A stretch of 64,000 nt of DNA, taken from contig NZ_JAFCKB010000003.1 in assembly GCF_018130615.1 (NCBI RefSeq), positions 124,001 to 188,000 on the forward strand, in the 5' to 3' direction. Shown in pieces: positions 8,706 through 15,952 of this stretch. How positions within the stretch are numbered: the stretch's first letter is position 1; each line of letters starts with the position of its first letter. Under the pieces are notes generated by a model. It was not told where the DNA came from, did no database searches, and saw only the letters and a list, made by a program, of their open reading frames with translations. The stretch is from Bradyrhizobium manausense. GTDB lineage: Bacteria > Pseudomonadota > Alphaproteobacteria > Rhizobiales > Xanthobacteraceae. The translations under genes and the position numbers were made by a program.

Positions 8706-9035
8706 CTATTCTGTTCCCGGCGTGGTGCATTTGGTTTCGCTCTCGTCCGGGTTGCGGGCCGTTTCCGATCCCGCGGACAATCTGCGCAGCAGAGTCTCTG
8801 CCTCGATTAGCACGGTGCGAATAAACTTCCGTTCGTCGATCGCCTCGCTGGTGAAATAGCCGTGCTTGACGGCATTGCTGTTCCCAAATGGCGCGCCGGA
8901 TCCCCACGCTCCGCCGTGCATGCGACAGCGGCTTTTGCCGCGCAGCGCCGGCGCGCGGCAGGCTTCGCCGTTCCGTGTCTGCGCGCCGCAGCGCGAGCTG
9001 GCCTGCATCGGCACGGTGTTGCGGGGGTGGCTCAT
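8706..9035 (-). CDS. HGG-motif small protein (HGGxSTG-like), function unknown
   Basis: A 109-residue protein with a cysteine/histidine-rich N-terminal half: CGAQTRNGEACRAPALRGK then SRCRMHGGAWGSGAP (about residues 16-49) followed by GNSNAVKHGYFTSEAI. The pattern CGAxTRxGxxCxxPA...CRMHGG is a small conserved motif found in many rhizobial genomes, and I recall similar proteins in phage-like loci. Four cysteines/histidines could bind a metal. The start codon overlaps the stop of the upstream gene as ATGA (9032-9035), so the two are translationally coupled. The C-terminal 25 residues are low-complexity and polar. No function is known to me. Confidence 0.7.
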   Translation of the reverse strand: MSHPRNTVPMQASSRCGAQTRNGEACRAPALRGKSRCRMHGGAWGSGAPFGNSNAVKHGYFTSEAIDERKFIRTVLIEAETLLRRLSAGSETARNPDESETKCTTPGTE

Positions 9036-9634
9036 ATGGTGATGGCCGCGGCGTCTACGAGGCCCGGCTGCGCAGCGATCAAGTTTGCGTGTTGCGTGAT
9101 ATGGCCGACCACGGCCTTGCCGCCGTCCTGCACCGACAGATTCTGCACCGTGATCGCACACGCGCCATTGCTGCGATGGCGGCTCAGTGCCTCCATCTGG
9201 GCTGCGTAGGTGCGGGCCAGCCGGGTCAGGGCGCGCGTGAGGCTCTCCTGCTGCGGCACGTCGTCGGTACAGGCGAGGCGACAGGCGCAACGCATCGAGG
9301 CAACGTGGATGCTCACCATCTGTGCCGCCAGCATGGCCTCGAGCGGGTCCTTCGGCGCGATGCTCTTCAGCATCGAGATCATGAAGGACAGATTGCCCTG
9401 CTCAGGCTTGCACGCAACCGCGCTGGCTTTCACCAGCTGGCTCAGGAGGCCATGTAGCGCGTCGCGGTCGACGACGCCAAGCGCCTCGGCGAGCAGCTTC
9501 TCGCCGACGCGCGGGTCGGGATGGTCGATCACGATGCGCCTGCGGCGGAGCTTTACATTTGGGCTTGCAATGATCGCGGTGTGATTGCCCGCCGCGATGG
9601 GCATCGTCTCGGTGCAGGTCAGGGATGTCGTCAT
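9032..9634 (-). CDS. Conserved hypothetical protein, partner of the HGG-motif protein
   Basis: A 200-residue soluble protein, mostly helical by composition. Residues 110-170 read DPLEAMLAAQMVSIHVASM and later LARTYAAQMEALSRHRSNG, ending in a strand-like segment ITVQNLSVQDGGKAVVGHI. I recall the same DPxExMLAAQMVxxH / QxEALxRHRG / GGxAxVG pattern in paired genes of other Bradyrhizobium genomes, next to an HGG-motif protein; I cannot verify this here. The ATG at 9634 is preceded by AAAGGA; the frame extends upstream only as low-quality arginine-rich sequence. It is translationally coupled to the HGG gene. Role unknown. Confidence 0.7.
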   Translation of the reverse strand: MTTSLTCTETMPIAAGNHTAIIASPNVKLRRRRIVIDHPDPRVGEKLLAEALGVVDRDALHGLLSQLVKASAVACKPEQGNLSFMISMLKSIAPKDPLEAMLAAQMVSIHVASMRCACRLACTDDVPQQESLTRALTRLARTYAAQMEALSRHRSNGACAITVQNLSVQDGGKAVVGHITQHANLIAAQPGLVDAAAITI

Positions 9635-9799
9635 GCGATGGGTCCTTTGCCGGCGCAAGCGCGAGAGGCCGCGACGAGCGGAGCCGGCCGCGCGCCTGCT
9701 GTCGCGGCGCTTCAGATTTTCAGATGTCGATGAGGAGTTTTCGCGTCGCCAGGCCGAAGCGCCCGTGATCGGGCATGGTGGGCACGGGCGATTGTCGCG

Positions 9800-9924
9800 A
9801 TGATGCCATCGTGCGCCTGTTTTGCCCGACGTGTCAAACGGATTTTCTGGAATTCCGCAAGGCCGCCCCGTGCAAGTGCGCTCGTACCGGCTGGCGCCGG
9901 CTACTGTGCATGGGGTTGTTTTCG
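9800..9924 (+). repeat. 125-bp intergenic element, copy 1; lies in a 354-bp geneless stretch (9635-9988)
   Basis: The left end (9800-9836) carries tgttttgcccgacgtgtcaa and the right end (9901-9924) carries ctactgtgcatggggttg. Both ends recur, in the opposite orientation and at almost the same distance, at 58648-58773. The centre differs between the copies but in each case contains short self-complementary segments (here ccggctggcgccgg). The rest of 9635-9988 shows no gene or ribosome site. Confidence 0.75.
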
Positions 9925-9988
9925 CGGTTTTTGTCCGGATAGAGGCGCGCACCCGCCGCGCGACGGAATGCCGGACGGAAACGCGGGC

Positions 9989-12529
9989 CTACAGCCACAG
10001 GATCTGCTTGCGATAGCCGAGGTCGTTCAGCAGCGGCGCCGCCGGACCCTGGTGGAACACAGCGCCGCGCTCCAGCGCAAAGACACGGTCCGCGAGCGCC
10101 AGCACGAGATCGAGATTGTGCTCGACGATCACGATCGACATGTGCTGCCGGAGTGCATCGAACACCCTGAACAGTTCCAGCGTCACCGCGGGCGCGAGGC
10201 CCTCGAACGGCTCGTCGAGCAGCAGCAGGCGGACATTGCCGGACATGGCACGCGCGACCGCAACCATCTGCTGCTCGCCGCCGGAGAGATAGTCGGCCGC
10301 GATGTTCATGCGCTCCTTCAGGCGCGGGAAGGTGTTCAGGATCTTCTCCTCGTCCCAGGCCACGCCGTCGCTGCCGTCGGTCTTGCGGGCGAGGCGACCG
10401 AGCGCGAGGTTTTCGCGCACGGTCATGCCGGCGAACAGGCCGCGGCCCTGCGGCACATAGCCGACGCCGCGGCGGGCGATGTCGGGCGCGGCGAGGCTTG
10501 CGATATCATCGCCGCGATAGACAATGCTGCCCGAGGCCGCCGGCACGAGGCCGGCGATGGTTTTCAGCAGCGTCGACTTGCCCGCGCCGTTGCGACCCAA
10601 AAGCGCGACGATCTCGCCCTTGCGGACGTCGAGCGCGGCGTCGTTGAGGATGTGGCTCTTGCCGTAGAACGTGTTGACCCGCTCGAGCCGCAGCGCGGTC
10701 TCTTGTGTGCCAGCAGGCTTGTCGCTGCGCCGGTGTTCGACGGCGGGAATGCCCTTGCCAGTATAGATCTCCTGCACCCTATGGTCGGCCCGCACGGCGG
10801 CGGGGCAGGCGGACATCAGCACCTCGCCCTGGTTCATCACGGTGACGGTTTGCGAGAAGCCGAGCACGCGGTCGATGTCGTGCTCGACGATCAGCACGGG
10901 AATGTTGGCCGCGATGTTCTTGATCAGGTTGGAGACGCGCTCGCGTTCGGCCGCGGCAAGGCCGGCGAGCGGCTCGTCGAGCAGCAGCACCTGCGGTCTT
11001 GATCCGAGCGCAATACCGAGATCGACCAACCGCTGCCCGCCATAGGAGAGCTCGCCGCCCGCGATCTCCTCGATGCCTTCGAGCCCGAGAAACTTGACCA
11101 GTGCCGCGGTCTCGGCGTGGATGTCCTTGTAGGCGTCGATGTCGTTCCAGATGTTGAAGCGCATCGCGCGCCGCGCCTGCAGCGACAGGCGGAGATTCTC
11201 GTAGATCGAGAGCCCGCGAAACAGGTTCGTGATCTGGAACGAGCGCGCCAGCCCCTGGTGGCAGATCGCATTCGCCGGCACGCCCGCGATGTCGCGGCTC
11301 TGCAGACGGATCGTCCCTCGGTCCGGCGTGTAGAGACCGGAGACCAGGTTGAACAACGTGGTCTTGCCGGCACCGTTCGGTCCAATCAGGGCGTGGATCT
11401 CGCCTGACACGACTTTGAGGCTCGCATCCTCCACCGCGCGAATGCCACCGAACTTTCGCGACACGCCGCTGACTTCCAGCACCGTGCCCGTCAACGCCTC
11501 CGGTCGCAAAAAGTCCGGCAGTGGCAAGCCGTCATAGATCTTGCGCCGGCTCATTGCCGCCGTCTCTTCCGCGGGCGGACGCAGGCGCCGCATGATTAGC
11601 GAACCGATGCCGACGAGGCCGCCGGGCGAATACATCACGAAGGCCACGAAGGTGAGGCCGAACCAGAACAGCCAGTCCGACGTCCAGATCGAGAACAGCT
11701 CGCGGAACAGGATGAAGAACACCGCACCCAGCGCGGGACCGAGCAGGCTGCGCATGCCGCCGATCACGACCATCGCCAGCAGCTCGCCGGCGAACGGCAC
11801 CGAGACGGCTTCGGCGGAGACGAGATAGTTCAGAAACGCGATCAGCGCGCCGGCAAGGCCGGTGACGACGGCCGAGATCACGAACACCGCGAGCTTGTAA
11901 CGCTCGACCGGATAGCCCTGAAAGTTCGCGCGCAGCTGGTTCTCGCGGATCGCGACCAGCACATGCCCGAATGGCGAGCGCACCAGGCGCATCAGCACAT
12001 AGAGCACAGCCAGTCCGATCGCCGCGACCACGATGTAATAGTTGAGAGCGCTGTCGAAGCTGATGGGGCCGATGCCGCCGCGCTTCAGGCCGCCAAGCCC
12101 GTCCTCGCCGCCGGTGAGGCTCGTCCAGCGGAAGGCGGTGGTGTAGACCAGCGCCGCCAGCGCCAGCGTCAGCAGCGAAAAGTAGACGCCACGCCGGCGC
12201 AGGATCAGCAGGCCTGTTATGGTCGAGGCGAGCGCGACCACGACCATCGACCCCAATAGCGGCAGCCAGATCTCGCCGGGGAAGAAGCGGAGCTGGATGA
12301 GCCCGGCGGCATAGGCGCCGACGCCGAACCAGGTGCTGTGGCCGAACGAGACCAGACCAGTCGTGCCGATGCAGAGGTTGAGCCCCGTCGCCGCGATGGC
12401 GAGGCCGAGTATCCAGGTGCCGGTGTTGAGCGACAGGCCCAGCGCGCGCAGCAGGAAGGGCAGTGCGATCACTGCCACAGCCGCGATCAGCACCGGCCTC
12501 AGCCTGTCGATGGTCGAGGCGGTCCTCAT
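9989..12529 (-). CDS. LivM-LivG-LivF triple fusion, branched-chain amino acid-type ABC transporter
   Basis: One 846-residue frame joins three proteins normally encoded apart. Residues 1-318 are a LivM-type permease with about eight to ten membrane segments (GLVSFGHSTWFGVGAYAAG; the EAA-like loop SPFGHVLVAIRENQLRA). Residues about 345-590 are LivG: Walker A GPNGAGKT (383-390), signature LSYGGQ (494-499), Walker B LLLDEP (515-520), switch His550. Residues about 610-846 are LivF: Walker A GRNGAGKS (645-652), signature LSGGEQQ (748-754), LLLLDEP (768-774), His804. No stop or frame break separates them, and the two linkers (about 319-345 and 590-610) are hydrophilic. The ATG at 12529 overlaps the livH stop (ATGA). 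It imports branched-chain amino acids or related amides with LivH and LivK. Confidence 0.9.
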   Translation of the reverse strand: MRTASTIDRLRPVLIAAVAVIALPFLLRALGLSLNTGTWILGLAIAATGLNLCIGTTGLVSFGHSTWFGVGAYAAGLIQLRFFPGEIWLPLLGSMVVVALASTITGLLILRRRGVYFSLLTLALAALVYTTAFRWTSLTGGEDGLGGLKRGGIGPISFDSALNYYIVVAAIGLAVLYVLMRLVRSPFGHVLVAIRENQLRANFQGYPVERYKLAVFVISAVVTGLAGALIAFLNYLVSAEAVSVPFAGELLAMVVIGGMRSLLGPALGAVFFILFRELFSIWTSDWLFWFGLTFVAFVMYSPGGLVGIGSLIMRRLRPPAEETAAMSRRKIYDGLPLPDFLRPEALTGTVLEVSGVSRKFGGIRAVEDASLKVVSGEIHALIGPNGAGKTTLFNLVSGLYTPDRGTIRLQSRDIAGVPANAICHQGLARSFQITNLFRGLSIYENLRLSLQARRAMRFNIWNDIDAYKDIHAETAALVKFLGLEGIEEIAGGELSYGGQRLVDLGIALGSRPQVLLLDEPLAGLAAAERERVSNLIKNIAANIPVLIVEHDIDRVLGFSQTVTVMNQGEVLMSACPAAVRADHRVQEIYTGKGIPAVEHRRSDKPAGTQETALRLERVNTFYGKSHILNDAALDVRKGEIVALLGRNGAGKSTLLKTIAGLVPAASGSIVYRGDDIASLAAPDIARRGVGYVPQGRGLFAGMTVRENLALGRLARKTDGSDGVAWDEEKILNTFPRLKERMNIAADYLSGGEQQMVAVARAMSGNVRLLLLDEPFEGLAPAVTLELFRVFDALRQHMSIVIVEHNLDLVLALADRVFALERGAVFHQGPAAPLLNDLGYRKQILWL

Positions 12530-13401
12530 TCGAACTTCTCGATGCGTTCGCCGAGCAGGCCGCGCGGACGCACCAGCAGCACCAGGAACATCAGGATGTA
12601 GATCGAGGCCTCGCCCGCCGCGGGTTCGAAATGAATGGCGATGCCGCGCACGACGCCGACGAGAAGGGCGGCGATGACCACGCCCCAGAAACTGCCGAGC
12701 CCGCCGATCACGACCACGACGAAAGCGACGGTCATGATCTCGGCACCCATCGCCGGGTGCACCGTCGTGATCGGGGCAAAGAACGCACCGCCGAGCGCGG
12801 CGAGACCGACGCCGAGCATCACGATCGCGGTCATGTAGGGCTGCAGGCGGATGCCGAGCGCCGCGACCATGTCCGGCCGTTGGATGCCGGCGCGCACCAC
12901 GCGTCCGAACGAGGTTTTTTGCAGGAGCCACCAGACGCCCAACAGAATCGCCGCGACGGCAGCGAGGATCAGCAAGCGATAGCGCGAGAACAGGAAGTCC
13001 CCGACGATGACCGAGCCGCGAAAACTCTGCGGGATCTCGGTCGTAACAGGTGCCGCGCCCCAGATCATCCGGATCGCCTGCTCTGCAACCATTGCGAGCC
13101 CAAAGGTCACGAGCAGGCTGAGGATCGGATCGGCGGTGTAGAAACGGCGCAGGATGAAGCGTTCGAACAGGATGCCGAGCAGCGCGACCGCGAAGGGCGA
13201 GATCACCACCGAGGCCCGGAAGCCGAGACGGCTGCTCAGCTCGACGCAAATGTAGGCGCCGAGCGCGTAGAACGCGCCGTGCGCGAGGTTGACGATGCCG
13301 CCGACGGAGAAGATCAGCGACAGCCCGAGTGCGATGAGCAGGTAATAGCCTCCGAGCACGAGGCCATTCACCACCTGTTCCAGCAAGAACTCGAACTGCA
13401 T
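12526..13401 (-). CDS. livH: Branched-chain amino acid ABC transporter permease LivH
   Basis: A 291-residue inner-membrane permease with about eight hydrophobic segments. It opens with VVNGLVLGGYYLLIALGLSL and GGIVNLAHGAFYALGAY, the LivH hallmark, and has the cytoplasmic coupling loop TSFGRVVRAGIQRPDMVAALG. The end GLLGERIEKFE is followed directly by the fused livMGF start (4-bp overlap). It pairs with the LivM domain of that fusion to form the channel. The livK gene lies 28 bp upstream, so livK-livH-livMGF is one operon. Confidence 0.92.
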   Translation of the reverse strand: MQFEFLLEQVVNGLVLGGYYLLIALGLSLIFSVGGIVNLAHGAFYALGAYICVELSSRLGFRASVVISPFAVALLGILFERFILRRFYTADPILSLLVTFGLAMVAEQAIRMIWGAAPVTTEIPQSFRGSVIVGDFLFSRYRLLILAAVAAILLGVWWLLQKTSFGRVVRAGIQRPDMVAALGIRLQPYMTAIVMLGVGLAALGGAFFAPITTVHPAMGAEIMTVAFVVVVIGGLGSFWGVVIAALLVGVVRGIAIHFEPAAGEASIYILMFLVLLVRPRGLLGERIEKFE

Positions 13402-13428
13402 GTTGCGTCCTTGCCGCGAGGGCGCGCG

Positions 13429-14673
13429 TCAGGCCTTCATCTCGCAGGGGTTCTGCTCTTTGGTCGGGTAAATCGATTCCAGCGGATCACCGGCCGCCGG
13501 TACCGCATCGCCCAGTACGAGCATGTCCCACTGGTCCTTCATCTGGTCCTTTGGCTTGACCGTGAACGGGTAGGCTTCCTGCACCAGCTGGTGATCCCAA
13601 GATCGGAAATACGCCTTGCGCGCCTTGCCGATGTCGAATTGCGCCTGCTTCTCGAAATAGGCGATCAGTTCGCCGCTGTCGGTCGATTTCGTCGAGTTGA
13701 TCGCCTCCGCCAGGAGCTTCAGCGTGACGTAGTCGATCCAGGCATGGTTCTCCGGCGTTTTGCCGTACTTCTTGGTGAAGGCGGCGACGAAAGCCTGCGA
13801 TGTCGGATTGGTCAGCGTGTGATACCACACCGTCGGCCAGGTGCCGCTGAGATTGCCCGCGCCCGCGGCCCAGGCATCGCCGGTGTTGAGGTTGAAGCCG
13901 ACCAACGGGTAGGGGAAGCCGAACTCGGCATATTGCTTGACGAGGTTCGTCACCTGATTGCCTGCGAGGTTGCAGCAAACCACGTCGGGTTTTGCCTGTC
14001 GTACCTTCAACAGATACGGGCTGAAATCGGTGACATCCGTTGCGATCAATTCGTCGCCGATCAGGTTCGCATCATGCGCGCCGAAGAAGGTTTTTGCGGC
14101 CTTCAGCAGGTCATGGCCAAAAATGTAGTCGGCCGTAAGCGTGAAGAACTTCTTGCCCTTCACCATGCCCTGCTGCGACAGCGCGGTGCCGACTGCGTTC
14201 ACCATCACGGTGTTCGGAATGTCGCAGTGGAACGCGTATTTGTTGCAGTTCTTGCCGCGAAGCGCATCCGACCGCGCGCCGGTCGAGAAGAACACCTTCT
14301 TGTTGCGCTCGGCGACTTGCATGATGGTGAGCGAGGAGGCCGACGAGATCTCACCGAGCAGCACCGCCGCGCCGTCCTGCTCCAGCATGCGCTGTGCCTT
14401 GGTCGCCGCGGTCGCCGGGTTGATCGAGTCTTCCGAGAGCAGATCGATCTGCTTGCCCAAGATGCCGCCGGAGGCGTTGATCTCCTCCGCTGCGAGCTTC
14501 ACCCCGAGCTGCGCGTAGCTGCCGATCACGCCGAGGAAGCCGGTGAGCGGGGTGAGGTGCCCGATCCGGATCTTCTCGGTCTGCGCCCTGACGATCGCGG
14601 GAAATCCGAGCGCGGCCGCGCCAGCAAAGGCTGCGCCCGCCCGTAACAACGTCCGTCGTGGGTAGCGGATCAT
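13429..14673 (-). CDS. ABC transporter substrate-binding protein, LivK/amide-binding type
   Basis: A 414-residue periplasmic binding protein. It begins MIRYPRRTLLRAGAAFAGAA, a twin-arginine-like signal ending near VRAQ (about residue 31). The mature part starts KIRIGHLTPLTGFLGVIG and has AAEEINASGGILGKQIDLL, the type I periplasmic fold of LivK, AmiC and UrtA relatives. A ribosome site GGGAGGAGA lies just before the ATG at 14673; the upstream GTG/TTG extension is not needed. It leads the liv operon. The ligand may be a branched-chain amino acid, but such proteins also bind amides, urea or aromatic acids, so I give no gene name. Confidence 0.88.
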   Translation of the reverse strand: MIRYPRRTLLRAGAAFAGAAALGFPAIVRAQTEKIRIGHLTPLTGFLGVIGSYAQLGVKLAAEEINASGGILGKQIDLLSEDSINPATAATKAQRMLEQDGAAVLLGEISSASSLTIMQVAERNKKVFFSTGARSDALRGKNCNKYAFHCDIPNTVMVNAVGTALSQQGMVKGKKFFTLTADYIFGHDLLKAAKTFFGAHDANLIGDELIATDVTDFSPYLLKVRQAKPDVVCCNLAGNQVTNLVKQYAEFGFPYPLVGFNLNTGDAWAAGAGNLSGTWPTVWYHTLTNPTSQAFVAAFTKKYGKTPENHAWIDYVTLKLLAEAINSTKSTDSGELIAYFEKQAQFDIGKARKAYFRSWDHQLVQEAYPFTVKPKDQMKDQWDMLVLGDAVPAAGDPLESIYPTKEQNPCEMKA

Positions 14674-14758
14674 GTCTGTCTCCTCCCGGGTGCATTGCGT
14701 GCCTCCCTTCAAAGCCGGTTATCCGGTATTGTGAGAGAGCTTTTTCTAATGCGGGAGG

Positions 14759-14787
14759 ATAATCCCGAACGTCACTGCCGGTGTCAA
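14759..14787 (-). promoter_or_regulatory. Promoter for the liv operon (predicted)
   Basis: Read on the minus strand: TTGACA (14787-14782), a 17-base spacer, then GATTAT (14764-14759), which matches TATAAT at four of six positions. It lies 86 bp upstream of the livK ATG. The perfect -35 and ideal spacing make this the best sigma-70-type candidate in the window. Confidence 0.6.
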
Positions 14788-14792
14788 CCGGC
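14777..14792. promoter_or_regulatory. Palindrome over the liv -35 box (possible operator)
   Basis: A perfect inverted repeat, GCCGGT-TGAC-ACCGGC on the minus strand, whose centre holds the -35 hexamer of the predicted livK promoter. A protein bound here would block RNA polymerase. It also lies 24 bp past the stop of the IclR gene, so it could instead be a weak hairpin at the end of that message. Confidence 0.4.
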
Positions 14793-14815
14793 AAAATCGC
14801 CGTTTGGGTTGCGGC

Positions 14816-15727
14816 TCAGGCCTTCTGCATAAAGGCCCTGTGCGCCCGGTCCTTGGCGCCGAACTCGGCCGACAGGCGATCGGCGGCGGCCTGCACGACC
14901 TGCGCACCGGCGTGCAGCGCCTGGTTGGACAGGCGCCAGATCGGCCCGGAAATGCCGAGCGCACCGATCACCTGCCCGGTGAAATCGGTGACGGGCACGG
15001 CGACGCAACGCACTTCCGGATTGAACTCGCCGTCGTCGAAGGCAACGCCGGTGCGCTGCACTTCGGCGATCTCACGCATAAGAGCGCCGGCATCGCTGAT
15101 GGATTTCGGCGTCGACGGTTTCAACTCGGCGCGGTCGATAAAGCGCTTGAGCTGCTCGGGGCGCAGCGACGCCAGAATGATCTTGCCGAGCGCGGTGCAA
15201 TGGGCGGGCCGCACCACGCCGACGCGATCGGTGAGCTGAAACGCGCCGGGACCGCTGGTGCGGGCGATCACAACCACCGCATCGCCCATCCGCACGGCAA
15301 AATGGCCGCTTTCGCCGGTCTGGCGCGACAGCTCCTCCAGCACAGGCGTTGCGACATTGACCATCTCGATTTCGTCGAGCGCTGATGCGGCGAGTGCAAA
15401 CAAGGGACGGCCGATGCGGTACCGTTTGTTGTCCTTCTCCTGGCGGAGGTAGCCGAGCGAAACCAGCGTCTTGGCCAGATGAAACGTCGTCGAGTTGTGC
15501 AGGCCGACCAGCTTGCTCAGTTCCGCAAGCCCAATTCCTTCGCGATGGCGCGCCACCTCTTCGAGGATCGAGAAGGCGCGCCCGAGCGATTGAACGCCGC
15601 CACCGCGCTGCTTGTCCTCGGCCTCGTCGTCGCCATCCGCCTTGGGTGCAGGGACCAGTTTGGCAATCGCGGCCTTGCGCGGGCTTGCGGGCTTCTCGCC
15701 GGTGGTCGGCTTGGTACGCGATCTCAA
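14816..15727 (-). CDS. IclR family transcriptional regulator
   Basis: About 303 residues. After a basic, low-complexity N-terminal tail comes a winged-helix domain (QSLGRAFSILEEVARHREGIGLAELSKLVG, then NSTTFHLAKTLVSLGYL) and a C-terminal IclR effector domain (CTALGKIILASL, DDGEFNPEVRCVAVPV, VIGALGISGPIWRL). The start is uncertain: no ATG is available, and I chose a TTG at 15727 because GGGAG lies eight bases upstream; a TTG at 15820 is an alternative. It is divergent from the ThDP/SDR/cupin operon and lies directly upstream of livK in the same direction. It may control either or both. Confidence 0.85.
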   Translation of the reverse strand: MRSRTKPTTGEKPASPRKAAIAKLVPAPKADGDDEAEDKQRGGGVQSLGRAFSILEEVARHREGIGLAELSKLVGLHNSTTFHLAKTLVSLGYLRQEKDNKRYRIGRPLFALAASALDEIEMVNVATPVLEELSRQTGESGHFAVRMGDAVVVIARTSGPGAFQLTDRVGVVRPAHCTALGKIILASLRPEQLKRFIDRAELKPSTPKSISDAGALMREIAEVQRTGVAFDDGEFNPEVRCVAVPVTDFTGQVIGALGISGPIWRLSNQALHAGAQVVQAAADRLSAEFGAKDRAHRAFMQKA

Positions 15728-15844
15728 GGACAAGGCTCCCTCGGGTGAATCGAATTGGCTCCGTTCTTGCGACAGTAGCACGCAACCGGCGCAACCGTGC
15801 GGAGCTTCGCGTTCCCTCAAGCCGAAAGACTACCACAATATAAA

Positions 15845-15873
15845 TTGACGTACAGCATTATGAGAAATAGGCT
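15845..15873 (+). promoter_or_regulatory. Candidate promoter for the ThDP enzyme operon
   Basis: TTGACG at 15845-15850, a 17-base spacer and TAGGCT at 15868-15873. The -35 matches five of six positions but the -10 only three. The region between the divergent IclR gene and this operon is unusually AT-rich for the window (acaatataaattgacg), as expected for a regulated promoter. Confidence 0.35.
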
Positions 15874-15952
15874 TCCCGCGGCCCCTGATGACCGCGCCGC
15901 GTTCTCCGCATCGGTACACAAGAAGTCGATGGGCCGAGAGGGAGACCGGTTG

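Noticed and set aside
9800-9924. Short open frames inside the 125-bp element as a small peptide gene
   Set aside because: The two copies conserve the ends in different relative frames, so conservation is at the nucleotide level.
12530-13249. Upstream extension of the LivMGF fusion by 240 codons
   Set aside because: The extension overlaps livH in another frame and is arginine-rich; the ATGA overlap at 12526-12529 gives the natural start.
12463-14646. Long plus-strand open frame of 727 codons across livH, livK and part of livMGF
   Set aside because: Its product is extremely rich in Arg, Asp, Glu and His and resembles no family; it is the antisense shadow of GC-rich genes with clear motifs.
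14690-14712. A sigma-54-like motif ggcacgcaatgca upstream of livK
   Set aside because: GG and GC are eight bases apart instead of ten, and a good sigma-70 promoter lies just upstream.
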